Positions 9,260 through 19,600 of a stretch of 64,000 nt of DNA are shown one piece after another (the first letter of the stretch is position 1; each line of letters opens with the position of its first letter). The stretch is from Peribacillus sp044761985 (GTDB lineage Bacteria; Bacillota; Bacilli; Bacillales; DSM-1321). Position numbers and translations under genes: made by a program. The notes below the pieces were generated by a model, which was given only the letters and a program-made list of their open reading frames with translations, made no database searches and was not told where the DNA came from. The DNA lies in assembly GCF_044761985.1 (NCBI RefSeq), contig NZ_JBIWDK010000008.1, positions 159,593 through 223,592 on the forward strand. Direction: 5' to 3'.

Positions 9260-10195
9260 ATGGTGCTTTTTTTACTGATGATCATTATCCTATTATTGGG
9301 TATTATTTTCTTTCAATATCGCGTTCAGAAAAATAGAGATAAAAACCTACGATACATATATACGAAGCTAGAGGCTATTTTAGAAAAACAAACAGGTGAA
9401 AAACTATTAGTAGTAACAGATGATAAAGAATTACAAAAGTTATTAGTTGCCATTAATCATATATTAGTAGCGAATCAAATCAAAAATGCCGAGCATGCCA
9501 AGGTAGAGATGTCCATGCGCAAGATGCTCTCTAATGTATCGCATGATTTAAAAACGCCACTGACGGTTGTCCTGGGATATGTAGAAATTTTGCATACCGA
9601 ACCTACGATGGAGGAGGATGAGCGGCAGGCCTTACTGAAAAAGCTGCATGTGAAAACGCTCGAAGTGACGGAGCTCATTCATAAGTTCTTTGATTTGGCG
9701 AAACTAGAGTCCGGCGATCAAGAAATCGAGCTAACAAGAATCAATATGAATGAAGTCTGTCAGAACAATATATTATCGTTCTATGACTTACTCACGTCGA
9801 AAGGCTTTTCCGTTCAGATCGATATACCAAAAGAAAATCTTTATGCTCTTGGTAATGTAGATGTATTAAGCAGGGTGTTAAATAATTTAATCTCGAATGC
9901 GATAACGTATGGGGAGGACGGAAAAACGCTGGGTATGACTTTAAGAGGGGATGAACAGGTGGTATGCATTGATATCTGGGATAAAGGAAAGGGAATTTCC
10001 CATTCTCATATCGACAAGGTCTTTGAGCGTATGTATACATTGGAGGATTCAAGAAACCACCTTTATCAAGGGAGCGGACTTGGCCTGACCATCACGAAAA
10101 GGCTTGTGGAAGCATTAGGTGGGGAAATCCATCTTTCCAGTGTGCCATTTGAAAAAACGGTATTTACGATCATATTAAAACGAATGACATTTTAG
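9260..10195 (+). CDS. Membrane sensor histidine kinase
   Basis: Partner of the upstream regulator. It has a single N-terminal membrane segment (about residues 2-19) with almost no extracellular part, then a HisKA domain with His95 in SHDLKTP and an ATPase domain with an N box (LNNLISNAITYG), G1 (DKGKGI) and G2 (GSGLGLTI). At 311 residues it is a small kinase, and the missing sensory loop suggests detection within the membrane or through the neighbouring transporter. ATG follows the preceding stop with no gap. Bacitracin-type ABC genes lie directly downstream after a terminator. Confidence 0.88.
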   Translation: MVLFLLMIIILLLGIIFFQYRVQKNRDKNLRYIYTKLEAILEKQTGEKLLVVTDDKELQKLLVAINHILVANQIKNAEHAKVEMSMRKMLSNVSHDLKTPLTVVLGYVEILHTEPTMEEDERQALLKKLHVKTLEVTELIHKFFDLAKLESGDQEIELTRINMNEVCQNNILSFYDLLTSKGFSVQIDIPKENLYALGNVDVLSRVLNNLISNAITYGEDGKTLGMTLRGDEQVVCIDIWDKGKGISHSHIDKVFERMYTLEDSRNHLYQGSGLGLTITKRLVEALGGEIHLSSVPFEKTVFTIILKRMTF

Positions 10196-10227
10196 CTTGT
10201 AGAAAGAGGAATTCTACAAGCTTTTTT
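10194..10227 (+). terminator. Terminator after the two-component genes
   Basis: A perfect 11-bp stem (10194-10204 with 10212-10222) overlaps the stop codon and is followed by T6. Confidence 0.9.
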
Positions 10228-10313
10228 GTGCCCGACTTACGAAACCTTTTTGTTAAGGCAGATTTATTTACAAAATTGATTTCCATCCGCTTTTTCTCTT
10301 TAACTTAAGGAAT

Positions 10314-10358
10314 TTGTAAGAATTGAGTAAGAAAAAAGAGAAGTCCGTTTCGTAAAAT
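10314..10358 (+). promoter_or_regulatory. Candidate promoter and regulator site for the ABC transporter
   Basis: Two tandem elements, TTGTAAG (10314-10320) and TTGAGTAAG (10323-10331), lie upstream of a -10-like TAAAAT (10353-10358). Phased direct repeats without a good -35 fit activation by an OmpR-type regulator. This is inference. Confidence 0.35.
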
Positions 10359-10387
10359 GTAAGTAAGCAGCGAAAGGAGATAATAAA

Positions 10388-11311
10388 ATGTCCTATATAG
10401 TAAAGACAAATCAACTGACAAAGGTATATGAAGGGAAAGAGGTTGTTGCAGGGGTCAATATGCATGTAAAGAAAGGTGAGGTCTACGGTTTTTTAGGACC
10501 CAACGGTGCTGGTAAAACAACGGTCTTGAAAATGATTACAAATCTAATCAAGCCTACAAGCGGTGATATTGAAATCTTTGGGGAGAAATTAACGAACACA
10601 TCCTATGAGGTACTAAAACGAATGGGTTCGATTGTTGAATATCCTATTTTCTATGAAAAACTAACGGCCAAGGAGAATCTATATTTGCATTGTGAATACA
10701 TGGGCCATTATGACAAGAAGTCCATTGACCAGGCGTTAGACCTCGTGAAATTGCACAATATCGATGACAAAAAAGTAAAAGACTTTTCTCTTGGAATGAA
10801 ACAAAGGTTAGGAATTGCCAGAGCGATCACGACCAAACCGGAGCTGTTGATTTTAGATGAACCCATTAATGGCTTAGATCCCATTGGCATTAAAGAGTTA
10901 CGCGAGCTATTCAACATGCTGTGTAAAGAATATGGCATTACTTTATTGGTTTCTAGTCATATTTTAGCTGAAATGGAACAAATGGCAGATACCATTGGGG
11001 TCATTCGCAATGGGCAGCTAATAAAGGAAGTGTCAATGAAGAGTATCGTTATGGAACAAACGGATTATATTGAGGTGACGGTTCAAGACATTAAAAAGGC
11101 AGCTTATATAGTAGAGAATCATATCGGGATAAAAAATTTCAAAATCATGAGTGAACAGATGATTCGCATTTATGAAAGGAACGCAAAGCAGCAAGAAATA
11201 TCAAAGGCACTCATTATGAACGATATTGAGATTGAAAGCATCAACAAGAAAAATAGCTCTTTGGAAGAATACTTTCTTAATCTAATGGAAGGAGTGGAAA
11301 CACATGCTTAA
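10388..11311 (+). CDS. ABC transporter ATP-binding protein, bacitracin-export (BcrA) type
   Basis: The ATPase of a two-gene exporter. Walker A GPNGAGKTT at residues 37-45, signature LGMKQRLGIA, Walker B LLILDEP and switch His in SSHIL. The ~90-residue C-terminal extension is typical of BcrA/LanF-type subunits. GAAAGGAG precedes the ATG. It overlaps the permease gene by 8 bases. The context (two-component system upstream) suggests peptide-antibiotic or envelope-stress resistance; the substrate is unknown. Confidence 0.88.
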   Translation: MSYIVKTNQLTKVYEGKEVVAGVNMHVKKGEVYGFLGPNGAGKTTVLKMITNLIKPTSGDIEIFGEKLTNTSYEVLKRMGSIVEYPIFYEKLTAKENLYLHCEYMGHYDKKSIDQALDLVKLHNIDDKKVKDFSLGMKQRLGIARAITTKPELLILDEPINGLDPIGIKELRELFNMLCKEYGITLLVSSHILAEMEQMADTIGVIRNGQLIKEVSMKSIVMEQTDYIEVTVQDIKKAAYIVENHIGIKNFKIMSEQMIRIYERNAKQQEISKALIMNDIEIESINKKNSSLEEYFLNLMEGVETHA

Positions 11312-11996
11312 TTTAATGAAGTTAGAACGTATGAAGATGAAACTTGGCTGGTACGTAAAAGGAGCGGTTATGGCAAACGTCCTGATAATCGCCTTACTTA
11401 GTTTCGCCATGTATACAGCACAAGTGGAAGGAGAATTATTCGTTGCTTCGCATCAAGAAGCCTTTATACTAATCGGGGCAATTGTAAGAGCTACATTTAT
11501 CATATTCGCCGCAGTATTGATTGCGAAAATGATCATTGAAGAATATTCAAACAAAACGATCCTGATTCTGTTCTCCTATCCAATCAATCGAAAGAAAATC
11601 ATTGCTAGCAAACTGCTAATTATAGGGGCTCTGACATTCATCACGATGTTATTGTCTAACATCATCGTTGTGGGTTCATTTTCTATCATCCATCATTATA
11701 TTCCTCTTGTACCCTTTCAAATCACAATGCAACAGTATGTGGGAGAAGTCATAAAAATGGTCCCATATTCGATCGCTACAGCGGGAATAAGCTTAATTCC
11801 ATTGTATTTTGGGATGCGAAAGCATTCTGTTCCAGCCACAATCTGTTCCTCTATTATAGTGGTGATGATTGCTTGTTCCTCCTACCCATCATTCTCATTG
11901 GTTACTTTCATTCCTCTTCAATTAGGGCTCGCGGCCGTCGGGGTGGCCATTGCTTACTTTTCGATTCGAACGATCGAGAAAGAAGATTTGGTTTAA
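11304..11996 (+). CDS. ABC-2 type permease, BcrB-like
   Basis: A membrane partner of the preceding ATPase: 230 residues with about six hydrophobic segments and the EEYSNKTILILFSYPI region usual for this family (after TM2, contacting the ATPase). It overlaps the ATPase gene by 8 bases, with GGAAGGAG inside that gene. A terminator follows. Confidence 0.82.
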   Translation: MLNLMKLERMKMKLGWYVKGAVMANVLIIALLSFAMYTAQVEGELFVASHQEAFILIGAIVRATFIIFAAVLIAKMIIEEYSNKTILILFSYPINRKKIIASKLLIIGALTFITMLLSNIIVVGSFSIIHHYIPLVPFQITMQQYVGEVIKMVPYSIATAGISLIPLYFGMRKHSVPATICSSIIVVMIACSSYPSFSLVTFIPLQLGLAAVGVAIAYFSIRTIEKEDLV

Positions 11997-12009
11997 TTTA
12001 AAGGACTTC

Positions 12010-12051
12010 ATCCTTTGTTAGCTGCCTTTAAAGCTAACAAAGGATATTTTC
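12010..12051 (+). terminator. Terminator after the ABC operon
   Basis: A perfect 14-bp stem (12010-12023 with 12032-12045), then ATTTTCTTTG. Confidence 0.88.
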
Positions 12052-12264
12052 TTTGTTCATATAATACGGTTAAAGGTGCATAGACAACTAGATGTCTCAA
12101 TGGAACCTGAAAATATGGAGAATTCTTATAGTTCTCCGAGGTGAAAAATAGTAATATTATACTATTCTGATGGTTTAATGATGATATAGATATACACCCT
12201 CTCAAAATTTCACTGCCATGTTTTTTCAAGGTCTACCATGCAAATGGAGGGAAAGGGGAGTTCC

Positions 12265-12783
12265 ATGCAAAAAAAAGCAATCCGGAAGTTATTTAGTCTA
12301 TGGACGGGAGAGTTGACGGCAACGGTCCTTTTCGCCGTCTTGTGGTTATTATTCATTCAGCAACAGAAATGGGCGGATCCTTACTTGATTTCATTTCCCC
12401 CTATCTATGCTTTTGTTGTGCTGGAGTTCATCTTGTTTCAAGGGAGCCTCTATTGGTTTTTGAAATGGACACAAGCGAAGCAAAAGAAGTACATCGGGCT
12501 GCCTTCTGCTCAACTACGCATGTTTCTGTTGTTTAAAAAGATCAATTTCGTACTAATCTTGATAGGAGCACTCGTTTTGCTCTACCAAATCATTACCTTT
12601 TCGGTTGGTCATTATTGGTTCACTTTTCTTTATGCTTTCGCCATCATTGAACATATCAATTACTACCATATCAGGCTTTCCTATCAGACTTCGGAAGAGT
12701 TAAGGGAGTTCTTTCATCAAAAGAAATTCCGTCCTTCCATCCTGGCAAAGGAATTGGCAATGCTAAAGGTAAAGGTGGATTAA
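12265..12783 (+). CDS. Small multi-pass membrane protein, unknown function
   Basis: 172 residues with about four transmembrane segments (residues ~12-30, 45-65, 90-110, 118-135) and a basic C-terminal tail. AAGGGGAG ends four bases before ATG 12265; an in-frame ATG at 12238 lacks a site. It is followed after two bases by a DUF1648-type gene, so the pair is probably co-transcribed. No family was recognised. Confidence 0.6.
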   Translation: MQKKAIRKLFSLWTGELTATVLFAVLWLLFIQQQKWADPYLISFPPIYAFVVLEFILFQGSLYWFLKWTQAKQKKYIGLPSAQLRMFLLFKKINFVLILIGALVLLYQIITFSVGHYWFTFLYAFAIIEHINYYHIRLSYQTSEELREFFHQKKFRPSILAKELAMLKVKVD

Positions 12784-12785
12784 TT

Positions 12786-13178
12786 ATGGTTACGAATAAG
12801 AAAACTGCAATCGAGCGTTCTTTAGATCTTGCTTCCATGATTCTACTTATCATCATTTTTGTCTACATATGGTTCAAGTGGTCTGCCTTGCCGGATAGCA
12901 TCCCCATGAAATTCGATTCATCTGGTTTGGTTTCCCAATGGGGAGACAAGAAAAGCATATTAGGGCTACCATTAATAGGACTAGCAGCATATGGTGTGTT
13001 TAGTCTAGTTGAAAAGTTTCCTGATAACATCAACTTACGAATCTATAAAAGAGAAAATAAAGAGAAGGAATTGAAGTATAATCGGACAATTGTAAATGCC
13101 ATAAAAAATGCCATCGTCATTGTTCTGGTCCTCGCTAACTGGCAAATTATTGAAGGACTTTATAAGATCAATGGGTGA
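12786..13178 (+). CDS. DUF1648-domain membrane protein
   Basis: 130 residues with three to four membrane segments. The segment LPDSIPMKFDSSGLVSQWG matches the DUF1648 pattern (Pro, then a Gly and a Trp-Gly), a domain also found at the N-terminus of SdpI-type immunity proteins. No SdpI C-terminal part is present. It is coupled to the upstream membrane-protein gene. Role unknown. Confidence 0.7.
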   Translation: MVTNKKTAIERSLDLASMILLIIIFVYIWFKWSALPDSIPMKFDSSGLVSQWGDKKSILGLPLIGLAAYGVFSLVEKFPDNINLRIYKRENKEKELKYNRTIVNAIKNAIVIVLVLANWQIIEGLYKING

Positions 13179-13236
13179 TTCTTCATGAAGAAGGATTGCT
13201 TTTTTTGTGTGCCAGACATGTTCATTTACGTTAGGG

Positions 13237-13432
13237 GTGCCCTAGATAGGTGAACTATTAGCCGAAAGCGAGGGTGTTCACGATGACATGGAATCTGAAG
13301 GAAGCTCGAGGCAATTCCTGTGTACACCGGTGGAAAAAATGGAAGAGACTCGAACTTAATATAGATACCTGATGCATAAAGAAGGGCTAACTCCCCAAAG
13401 AGATAGTAGCTATACCGTGAATTCAAAGAAAG
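13237..13432 (+). mobile_element. Degenerate 5' fragment of a group II intron
   Basis: The stretch opens with GTGCC, contains GGTGAAC (13249-13255) pairing with GTTCAC (13276-13281), the block GAAAGCGAGGG between them, and TGGAATCTGAAGGAAGC downstream. I recognise this arrangement from domain I of bacterial (class C-like) group II introns. No reverse-transcriptase ORF and no domain V-like hairpin follow, so only a remnant is left. It lies about 30 bases after a T7 run behind the previous gene; class C introns favour terminator sites. Confidence 0.6.
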
Positions 13433-13734
13433 CATGGATTTAGTTCAAGTGTATTACTATTGTACTATAAAATCACTCCATTTAATTTTGAATAGGTATT
13501 TGGAATTAGATGGAAAATGAATCTATTATGAATTTTATGAATTTTTTGTAAAATAATCAATTATCTGTTTTTAATTTAGATTATTTTGTTGTATTATAGG
13601 TTGTACACATATCGATAGGGGAAAAGACATAGGTCGATTTGTGTGAATATTAAGATAGTTAGAGCTGAGGTAATTTATTGGGTGGTATGTCAATGATATT
13701 ATGTCAGTATAGAAAAAAGGGAGGCTTTACTTTA
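13433..13734. other. Upstream region of the 5'-nucleotidase gene
   Basis: About 300 AT-rich bases. CACATATCGA (from about 13605) can pair with TCGATTTGTG (13634-13643) in a leader hairpin with one mismatch. GGGAGG at about 13720 serves the ATG at 13735. No promoter could be fixed. Confidence 0.4.
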
Positions 13735-16539
13735 ATGGAGAAAAAGAAAATGATTCAATTTGCGTCAGCTACCGTACTGGCCGCATCGACAATCGTCGCA
13801 GTGGCACCTGTGCAAACGGATGCTGCAACAACTAGCTTAAACAGTAAAATCAAAACAGCCAAGGCCACCATCAAAAAGCCGTTCGACACATACTTTTACT
13901 CTTCTAAACTCGCTTCTATATCCACCATCAAGAAACAAACCAAAGCTGCCAAACAGGCTAAAAAAGACATAACCACTTCCATAAAAAAATCAACGTTACC
14001 TAAAAAACAAAAAGACGAAAAACTAAAAGAAATCAAAGCCTATGATAAATACATAACACGGGCAGAGGGTTATGTTAAAGGCTATCAAAAGGCAGAAAAA
14101 GCAAAAGTAGCCCATAATAAAGCACTTACATCTCTGAAGAATTCCGTCATCGCCCAAAAACCGACGGAGGTTAAGAAAAAATATAACGCACTGGATTCCG
14201 CTGTGAAAAAGACAGAAAAGGACATTAAAGATACCGTGTACGGGGCCAAGATTGAAGCCCTTCTATATGACAAGTTCACCAAGGGAACGAAAAAATCCTT
14301 AAATGGGGATCTTAAAGTGCCTTACTACTATGATAAGGCCGAGTATTGGATCGCAAAAGGGGACTTGAAAACGGCTGCCAAACGTATGGACGCCGTTTCT
14401 GGACAGTTGAAAAAGGTTAGCAAAACATCAAAGCTTGGTAAGGCCATCCATGCCTATGCTAAGAAAGTTACCGGAAAATACGAAGCGGCAGTCTATGCCG
14501 AAAAGAAAGAAGCAGTTGATAAGAAAGTACGTGCTTATGAAAAACTAGCAAACGGAGAGCTTAAGACGAGAGCTCAGATCGAAGCGGCTAAAAAAGCGAA
14601 AGCAGCCATTAATCTAAAAGGAATCAACAAAGCAGATACAAAGGCTTTCCAAGCAAGGATTGCAGCAGCGGATAAGTTGGTTGGAAATGCTGAAGCAGGG
14701 CTTCAATTCACCCTTTCTTTAATGCACACAAATGACACGCATGCTCATTTGGAGAACGTGGCCAAGCGGGTGACTGCCGTTAAGGAAGTAAGGGAAAGTA
14801 AGCCGAAAGCGCTTTTGATCGATGCGGGTGACGTATTCTCTGGAACCTTGTATTTCAACGAATTCAAAGGTCAGGCCGATCTTCAATTCATGAACTTAAT
14901 GAAATATGACGTCATGACATTCGGAAACCATGAGTTCGATTTAGGATCGAGTGATGAAGGACACAAGGCATTAGCGGACTTTATTAAAGGAGCACAGTTT
15001 CCATTCGTCAGTTCGAACGTTGATTTTTCCAAAGACGATAGGTTCAAAGGTCTTTTCTCGGATCTATATTCAAGTGAACCCGAGAAGGGGAAAATCTACA
15101 ATGGCATCGTGAAGGATATCGATGGTGAAAAGGTCGGGTTCTTTGGACTTACGACAGCAGAAACGAAAGATATTTCCAGCCCTGGAAGTGTCGCATTCGA
15201 GAACTACCTGGAAGAAGCAAACAAAGCCGTAAAAGCTTTCGAAGGCATGGGCGTGAATAAAATCGTCGCCATTTCTCATCTTGGTTATGACGACAATGCT
15301 GAATATGACAATGATTTAACATTGGCCGCTAAAGTTAAAGGGATTGATGTAATCGTGGGTGGACATAGCCATACGCAGTTAGATGCTCCAGTCGTGATAA
15401 GTAAGGATGATAAAGGACAAGCGAAAGATCCTACTGTGATTGTTCAAGCCTACCAATATAGTGATTACTTAGGAACGCTTGATGTGGAATTTGACCATAA
15501 AGGGAAAATCATAGGCCAAGCAGGGCAGTTAATCAAGGTTGCCGACAAACAGGATGATGCGGAAGCTGCCAAGAAGTTGGAAACCTACTCCAAGAAGATC
15601 CAGGAAGTAAAAGAAAGCAAAACGGGCGCAACCGCAGTGAAGGCTATGCCAAGTCCGCGTGATTCAGGTGACGTTACGAAACCAAGTGTCCGTAAAAATG
15701 AAACGGAATTAGGGAATCTGATTACAGATGCCATGCTGACGAAAGCAAAAGAATTTAATAAAGATACGGTCATCGCCTTCCAAAATGGTGGGGGCATCCG
15801 TGCTGGAATCGATCAAGGTGACATCACATTAGGGGATATCCTGACCGTGTTACCGTTTGGGAATACATTGGCGACTATGAAGCTAACTGGTGCGGAAATA
15901 ACGCAAGCCTTGGAACATAGCGTGAGCCAAGCACCGAGAGAGAGTGGCGGTTTCCTACATGTAGCCGGCATGAAATTCACATATGACAGCACAAAGGAAG
16001 CGGGTAAACGTGTTCAAAAGGTTGAAGTGAGGGGCCAAGATGGAACGTATAGCGAATTGGACAAAACCAAGCAATACACAGTAGCCACCAATGCCTTTAC
16101 AGCCAAGGGAGGAGACGGATTTACTGTCTTCGCAAAAGCGTATGAAGAAGGAAGGGTAACGGACATCGGCCTTCCTGATTGGGAGAACCTTGCGGATTAT
16201 GTAAGCCAGTTAAAAACGGTCAACCCAACCATCGAGGGACGGATTAAGGATGTTTCTGGGATTACACCAAATCCGGAACCAGGCACACCCACAGATCCTG
16301 ATCCAGGCACACCGGAAGATCCAACTAAAACATACGAGGGCGATACCAAATTGGATATCACAAACCTCTCGTCTTTGAAAAATATAGTAGTCAAAGGTGA
16401 TTTAACCTTAACAGGAACTCCTTCAGAGACCTTTACAATTTCAGGTGTGACAGTGGAAGGGAATTTGGATGTTTCAAGTTTAGTCGGAACTAATTTCACC
16501 TTCACCGATATTGATGTAAAGGGAGAAACTATTTTTTAA
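13735..16539 (+). CDS. Secreted bifunctional metallophosphatase / 5'-nucleotidase with wall-binding-like N-terminus
   Basis: A 934-residue exported enzyme that removes phosphate from nucleotides outside the cell. Signal peptide (cleavage near TDA-A), then about 290 Lys/Ala-rich helical residues resembling S-layer-associated segments. The metallophosphoesterase domain starts near residue 328 (HTNDTHAH), with DAGD, GNHEFD (~396) and GGHSHT (~541). The 5'-nucleotidase C-terminal domain starts near 657 (ELGNLITDAM, NGGGIRAG). A Pro-rich linker and a short beta-rich tail end the protein, with no LPXTG. The upstream-extended frame (from 13678) lacks a ribosome site; ATG 13735 has one. Its large nuclease neighbour could supply nucleotides. 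Confidence 0.9.
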   Translation: MEKKKMIQFASATVLAASTIVAVAPVQTDAATTSLNSKIKTAKATIKKPFDTYFYSSKLASISTIKKQTKAAKQAKKDITTSIKKSTLPKKQKDEKLKEIKAYDKYITRAEGYVKGYQKAEKAKVAHNKALTSLKNSVIAQKPTEVKKKYNALDSAVKKTEKDIKDTVYGAKIEALLYDKFTKGTKKSLNGDLKVPYYYDKAEYWIAKGDLKTAAKRMDAVSGQLKKVSKTSKLGKAIHAYAKKVTGKYEAAVYAEKKEAVDKKVRAYEKLANGELKTRAQIEAAKKAKAAINLKGINKADTKAFQARIAAADKLVGNAEAGLQFTLSLMHTNDTHAHLENVAKRVTAVKEVRESKPKALLIDAGDVFSGTLYFNEFKGQADLQFMNLMKYDVMTFGNHEFDLGSSDEGHKALADFIKGAQFPFVSSNVDFSKDDRFKGLFSDLYSSEPEKGKIYNGIVKDIDGEKVGFFGLTTAETKDISSPGSVAFENYLEEANKAVKAFEGMGVNKIVAISHLGYDDNAEYDNDLTLAAKVKGIDVIVGGHSHTQLDAPVVISKDDKGQAKDPTVIVQAYQYSDYLGTLDVEFDHKGKIIGQAGQLIKVADKQDDAEAAKKLETYSKKIQEVKESKTGATAVKAMPSPRDSGDVTKPSVRKNETELGNLITDAMLTKAKEFNKDTVIAFQNGGGIRAGIDQGDITLGDILTVLPFGNTLATMKLTGAEITQALEHSVSQAPRESGGFLHVAGMKFTYDSTKEAGKRVQKVEVRGQDGTYSELDKTKQYTVATNAFTAKGGDGFTVFAKAYEEGRVTDIGLPDWENLADYVSQLKTVNPTIEGRIKDVSGITPNPEPGTPTDPDPGTPEDPTKTYEGDTKLDITNLSSLKNIVVKGDLTLTGTPSETFTISGVTVEGNLDVSSLVGTNFTFTDIDVKGETIF

Positions 16540-16545
16540 GTAGAA

Positions 16546-16576
16546 AGCGGATATTATCAGTATGATAATATCCGCT
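16546..16576 (+). other. Strong intergenic hairpin without a T tract
   Basis: A perfect 14-bp inverted repeat (16546-16559 with 16563-16576, loop GTA) lies between the two nucleic-acid enzymes. The bases after it are ATTAAAAAAC, so it is not a standard terminator. An mRNA-stability or processing hairpin is possible. Confidence 0.6.
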
Positions 16577-16624
16577 ATTAAAAAACTTTCACAGATTCTT
16601 AAAAAATTGTTAGGAGAGTGCTGA

Positions 16625-19600
16625 ATGACTAAACGTTTGAAATCCTTATTTAAAGTTTCTTTAGTCTTAATGTTAATCTTGAGTTTTCTAGTTCCTGTTT
16701 CATATAGTAAGGAAGCGCAAGCGGAAATGATTTTAACAGTTGCGGATGCAATTGCCGATAACAGTTCAGGTAGTAAGGCTACTGTTGAAGGCTATATTGT
16801 TGGTTTTTACACAGATAAAGGTGCAATTAAAGAAGGATCAATTACAGATACCAATATAGCGATTGCAGATTCTCCTTCAGAAACTGATAAAAGCAAAATC
16901 ATGCCGGTGGAATTATCAGCTGCATCTGGCTACAGACCAATCTTTGGCTTGAAATCAAACCCTAGTTATCTAGGGAAAAAGGTTCGAATATCTGGCTCAC
17001 TTATAAAGTATTTTAGTGTGCCAGGATTGAAAACTCCAACATTAATTGAAATCCTTGATGATGAACCGAGCGAAGATACACCAGTAAAAGGAACGGTTAA
17101 AGAAGTTCGAGAAATGAAACAAGGATCTTTAGCATCAACAAAGGGTATTGTTACCGCTGTATTTGGAGGCTCAAATGATACCGTCTATATCCAGGATGAA
17201 ACAGCAGGAATAGTCCTTTATGGTCCAAGTCTAGGGCTGAAAGAAGGGGATGAAGTAGACGTAACAGGAAAATTAACCGAGTATTCAGGTTTGTTGGAAC
17301 TGGCTGTTACGAAAGGTGATATAAAAGTAATAAAAGAAAATGTGGCTGTTCCAGAAGCCGAGTTAATAAAAGCAGCAGATTTAAAAGAGGAAAAAGAAGC
17401 TTCATTGCTTAAGTTAAAAGGAGTCACCATTGTATCCCTTAGCAGTTCAAATTATACGGCTAAAGATGAAGATGGAACGACTTTCATCATTCGTACAACA
17501 AATCCAACACTGCTTTCCGTTGGGAAAAGGTATGATTTCGTATCAGGGGTATTGGGGGCTTTCGGAAGCACATATCAATTACTTCCAAGAAGTGCGGATG
17601 ACATTGTAGAAGATGTAAACAAAGTCCAATCTGTTACAGCCGACCCTGCAGCAGGGTTTATTAAGGCAGGGGAAAAGGTTACTTTATCTACAGGAACGGA
17701 AGGGGCAACGATTCACTACACCACAGATGAAAGCGAACCGACGAGTACTAGTGATATTTTCACCCAACCGATTGAAATTCAAAAAAATATGGTGATAAAG
17801 GCGAAAGCACTTAAGGAAGGCTTGACGGATAGCGAGGTATCTACATTCTCTTATACGATTCAAGATGGAGAAGTGAGAATTCATGATATTCAAGGTGAAG
17901 GACATTCCTCTCCGTATGATGGCTCGAATGTTAATGATATTGAAGGGATTGTTACGTATGTTTCAGGAACTTCAGAGTTTTATATTCAAGATCAAAAACC
18001 AGATAATAATATCAAAACATCTGAAGGAATACTCGTTTATAAGTCAGGACATAACGTAAAGATAGGTGACGTTGTAAAAGTAAACGGTCAAGTGAAAGAA
18101 TATTATGTAGGTAATGCGCAAGGGACGGACTTACCTGTAACTGAAATCGCAGCTTCCTCCATTACTCCACTTTCAACGGGTAACGAACTGCCGGCACCGA
18201 TAGTAATCGGAAAAGATCGCATTCCACCTACTGAAACAATCGATAGCGATAGTTTTGCCCAATTTAATCCTGACAAAGATGGAATCGACTTTTACGAAAG
18301 TATAGAAGGCATGTTTGTAGAAATTCAAAATCCAAAAGTAGTATCTCCACAATACTCTGGTAAACTTGTAGTCATCCCTAAACAACTAGAAAGCAATACG
18401 AATGCAGGTGGAGTAAAATTAACGGCAACAGATGGAAATCCAGAAAGGATTCACATTGATGTGAATTCTAGTTTACAAGCAAAAGCAGGCGATTATTTTG
18501 AGGGTTCTATAACAGGTGTAATGGGCTATGCAAGTAGCAATTATAAACTGTTAACGGATAAAAGTAAGTTACCAGAATTAATAGCTGGAAAAACGGTTCA
18601 AGAAACCACTTTGTTACCAGAAGACGATAGTAAATTATCGATAGCCTCTTATAATATTGAAAACTTTTCAATGGCTACGGGTACAGAAAAGGTAGAAAGA
18701 ATAGTGAATTCCATTATTAAAAATATGAAAACGCCAGATATCATCGGTTTAGTCGAAGTACAAGATGATAATGGTGCAACGGATAACGGTGTTACAACGG
18801 CTGAGGGATCAGCAAAAGTGTTAATTGATAAAATCAAAGCACTTGGTGGACCAGAGTATAGGTATACAGAAGTTGCTCCAATTAACAATCAAGATGGAGG
18901 TCAACCAGGAGGGAATATTCGTCCAGGTTTCTTATATAATCCTTCCCGAGTGACATTAGTTGAAGGAAAGAAGGGCTCAGCAACAGAAGCTGTTAAGTAT
19001 AAGGAGGGCAAGTTAACTTTAAATCCAGGGTTGGTTGATCCAACGAATGGAGCTTTTAGTTCAAGTAGGAAGCCTTTAGCTGCTCAGTTTGAATTTAATG
19101 GTGAGAATGTTGTAGTTGTGGCTAACCATTTTAATTCTAAAAGTGGAGATCATTCCTTATTCGGTAGCACTCAACCACCAGTATTCTCAAGTGAAGTGCA
19201 AAGAAATAAAATTGCAACGGTAGTGAATGGTTTTGTTAAAGATATTAAAAGTGAAAATCCGAAAGCCAATGTCGTGGTACTAGGAGATTTAAATGATTAT
19301 GAATTTTCCAATCCATTAGCCAAATTAAAAGGTAATGAATTAACCAATATGATTGATGAAGTACCTTTTGAAAAACGCTATACGTATTCGTTTGAAGGAA
19401 ACTCCCAAGTACTCGATCATATCCTTGTATCCAACAATATGGCAGAATCCACAAAGGTGGACATCGTTCATATTAACTCCTCTTTCATGGAAACACATGG
19501 ACGGGCAAGCGATCATGATCCTGTATTGATTCAGACGGACTTAACGGCGTCAGGAACCGTAGAGCCTATCGTTCCGGAAAAGACGTATCAGTTATCAAAG

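Noticed and set aside
12055..12237. A second group II intron trace upstream of the membrane-protein pair
   Set aside because: Only short, scattered similarity to the fragment at 13.2 kb; no paired elements.
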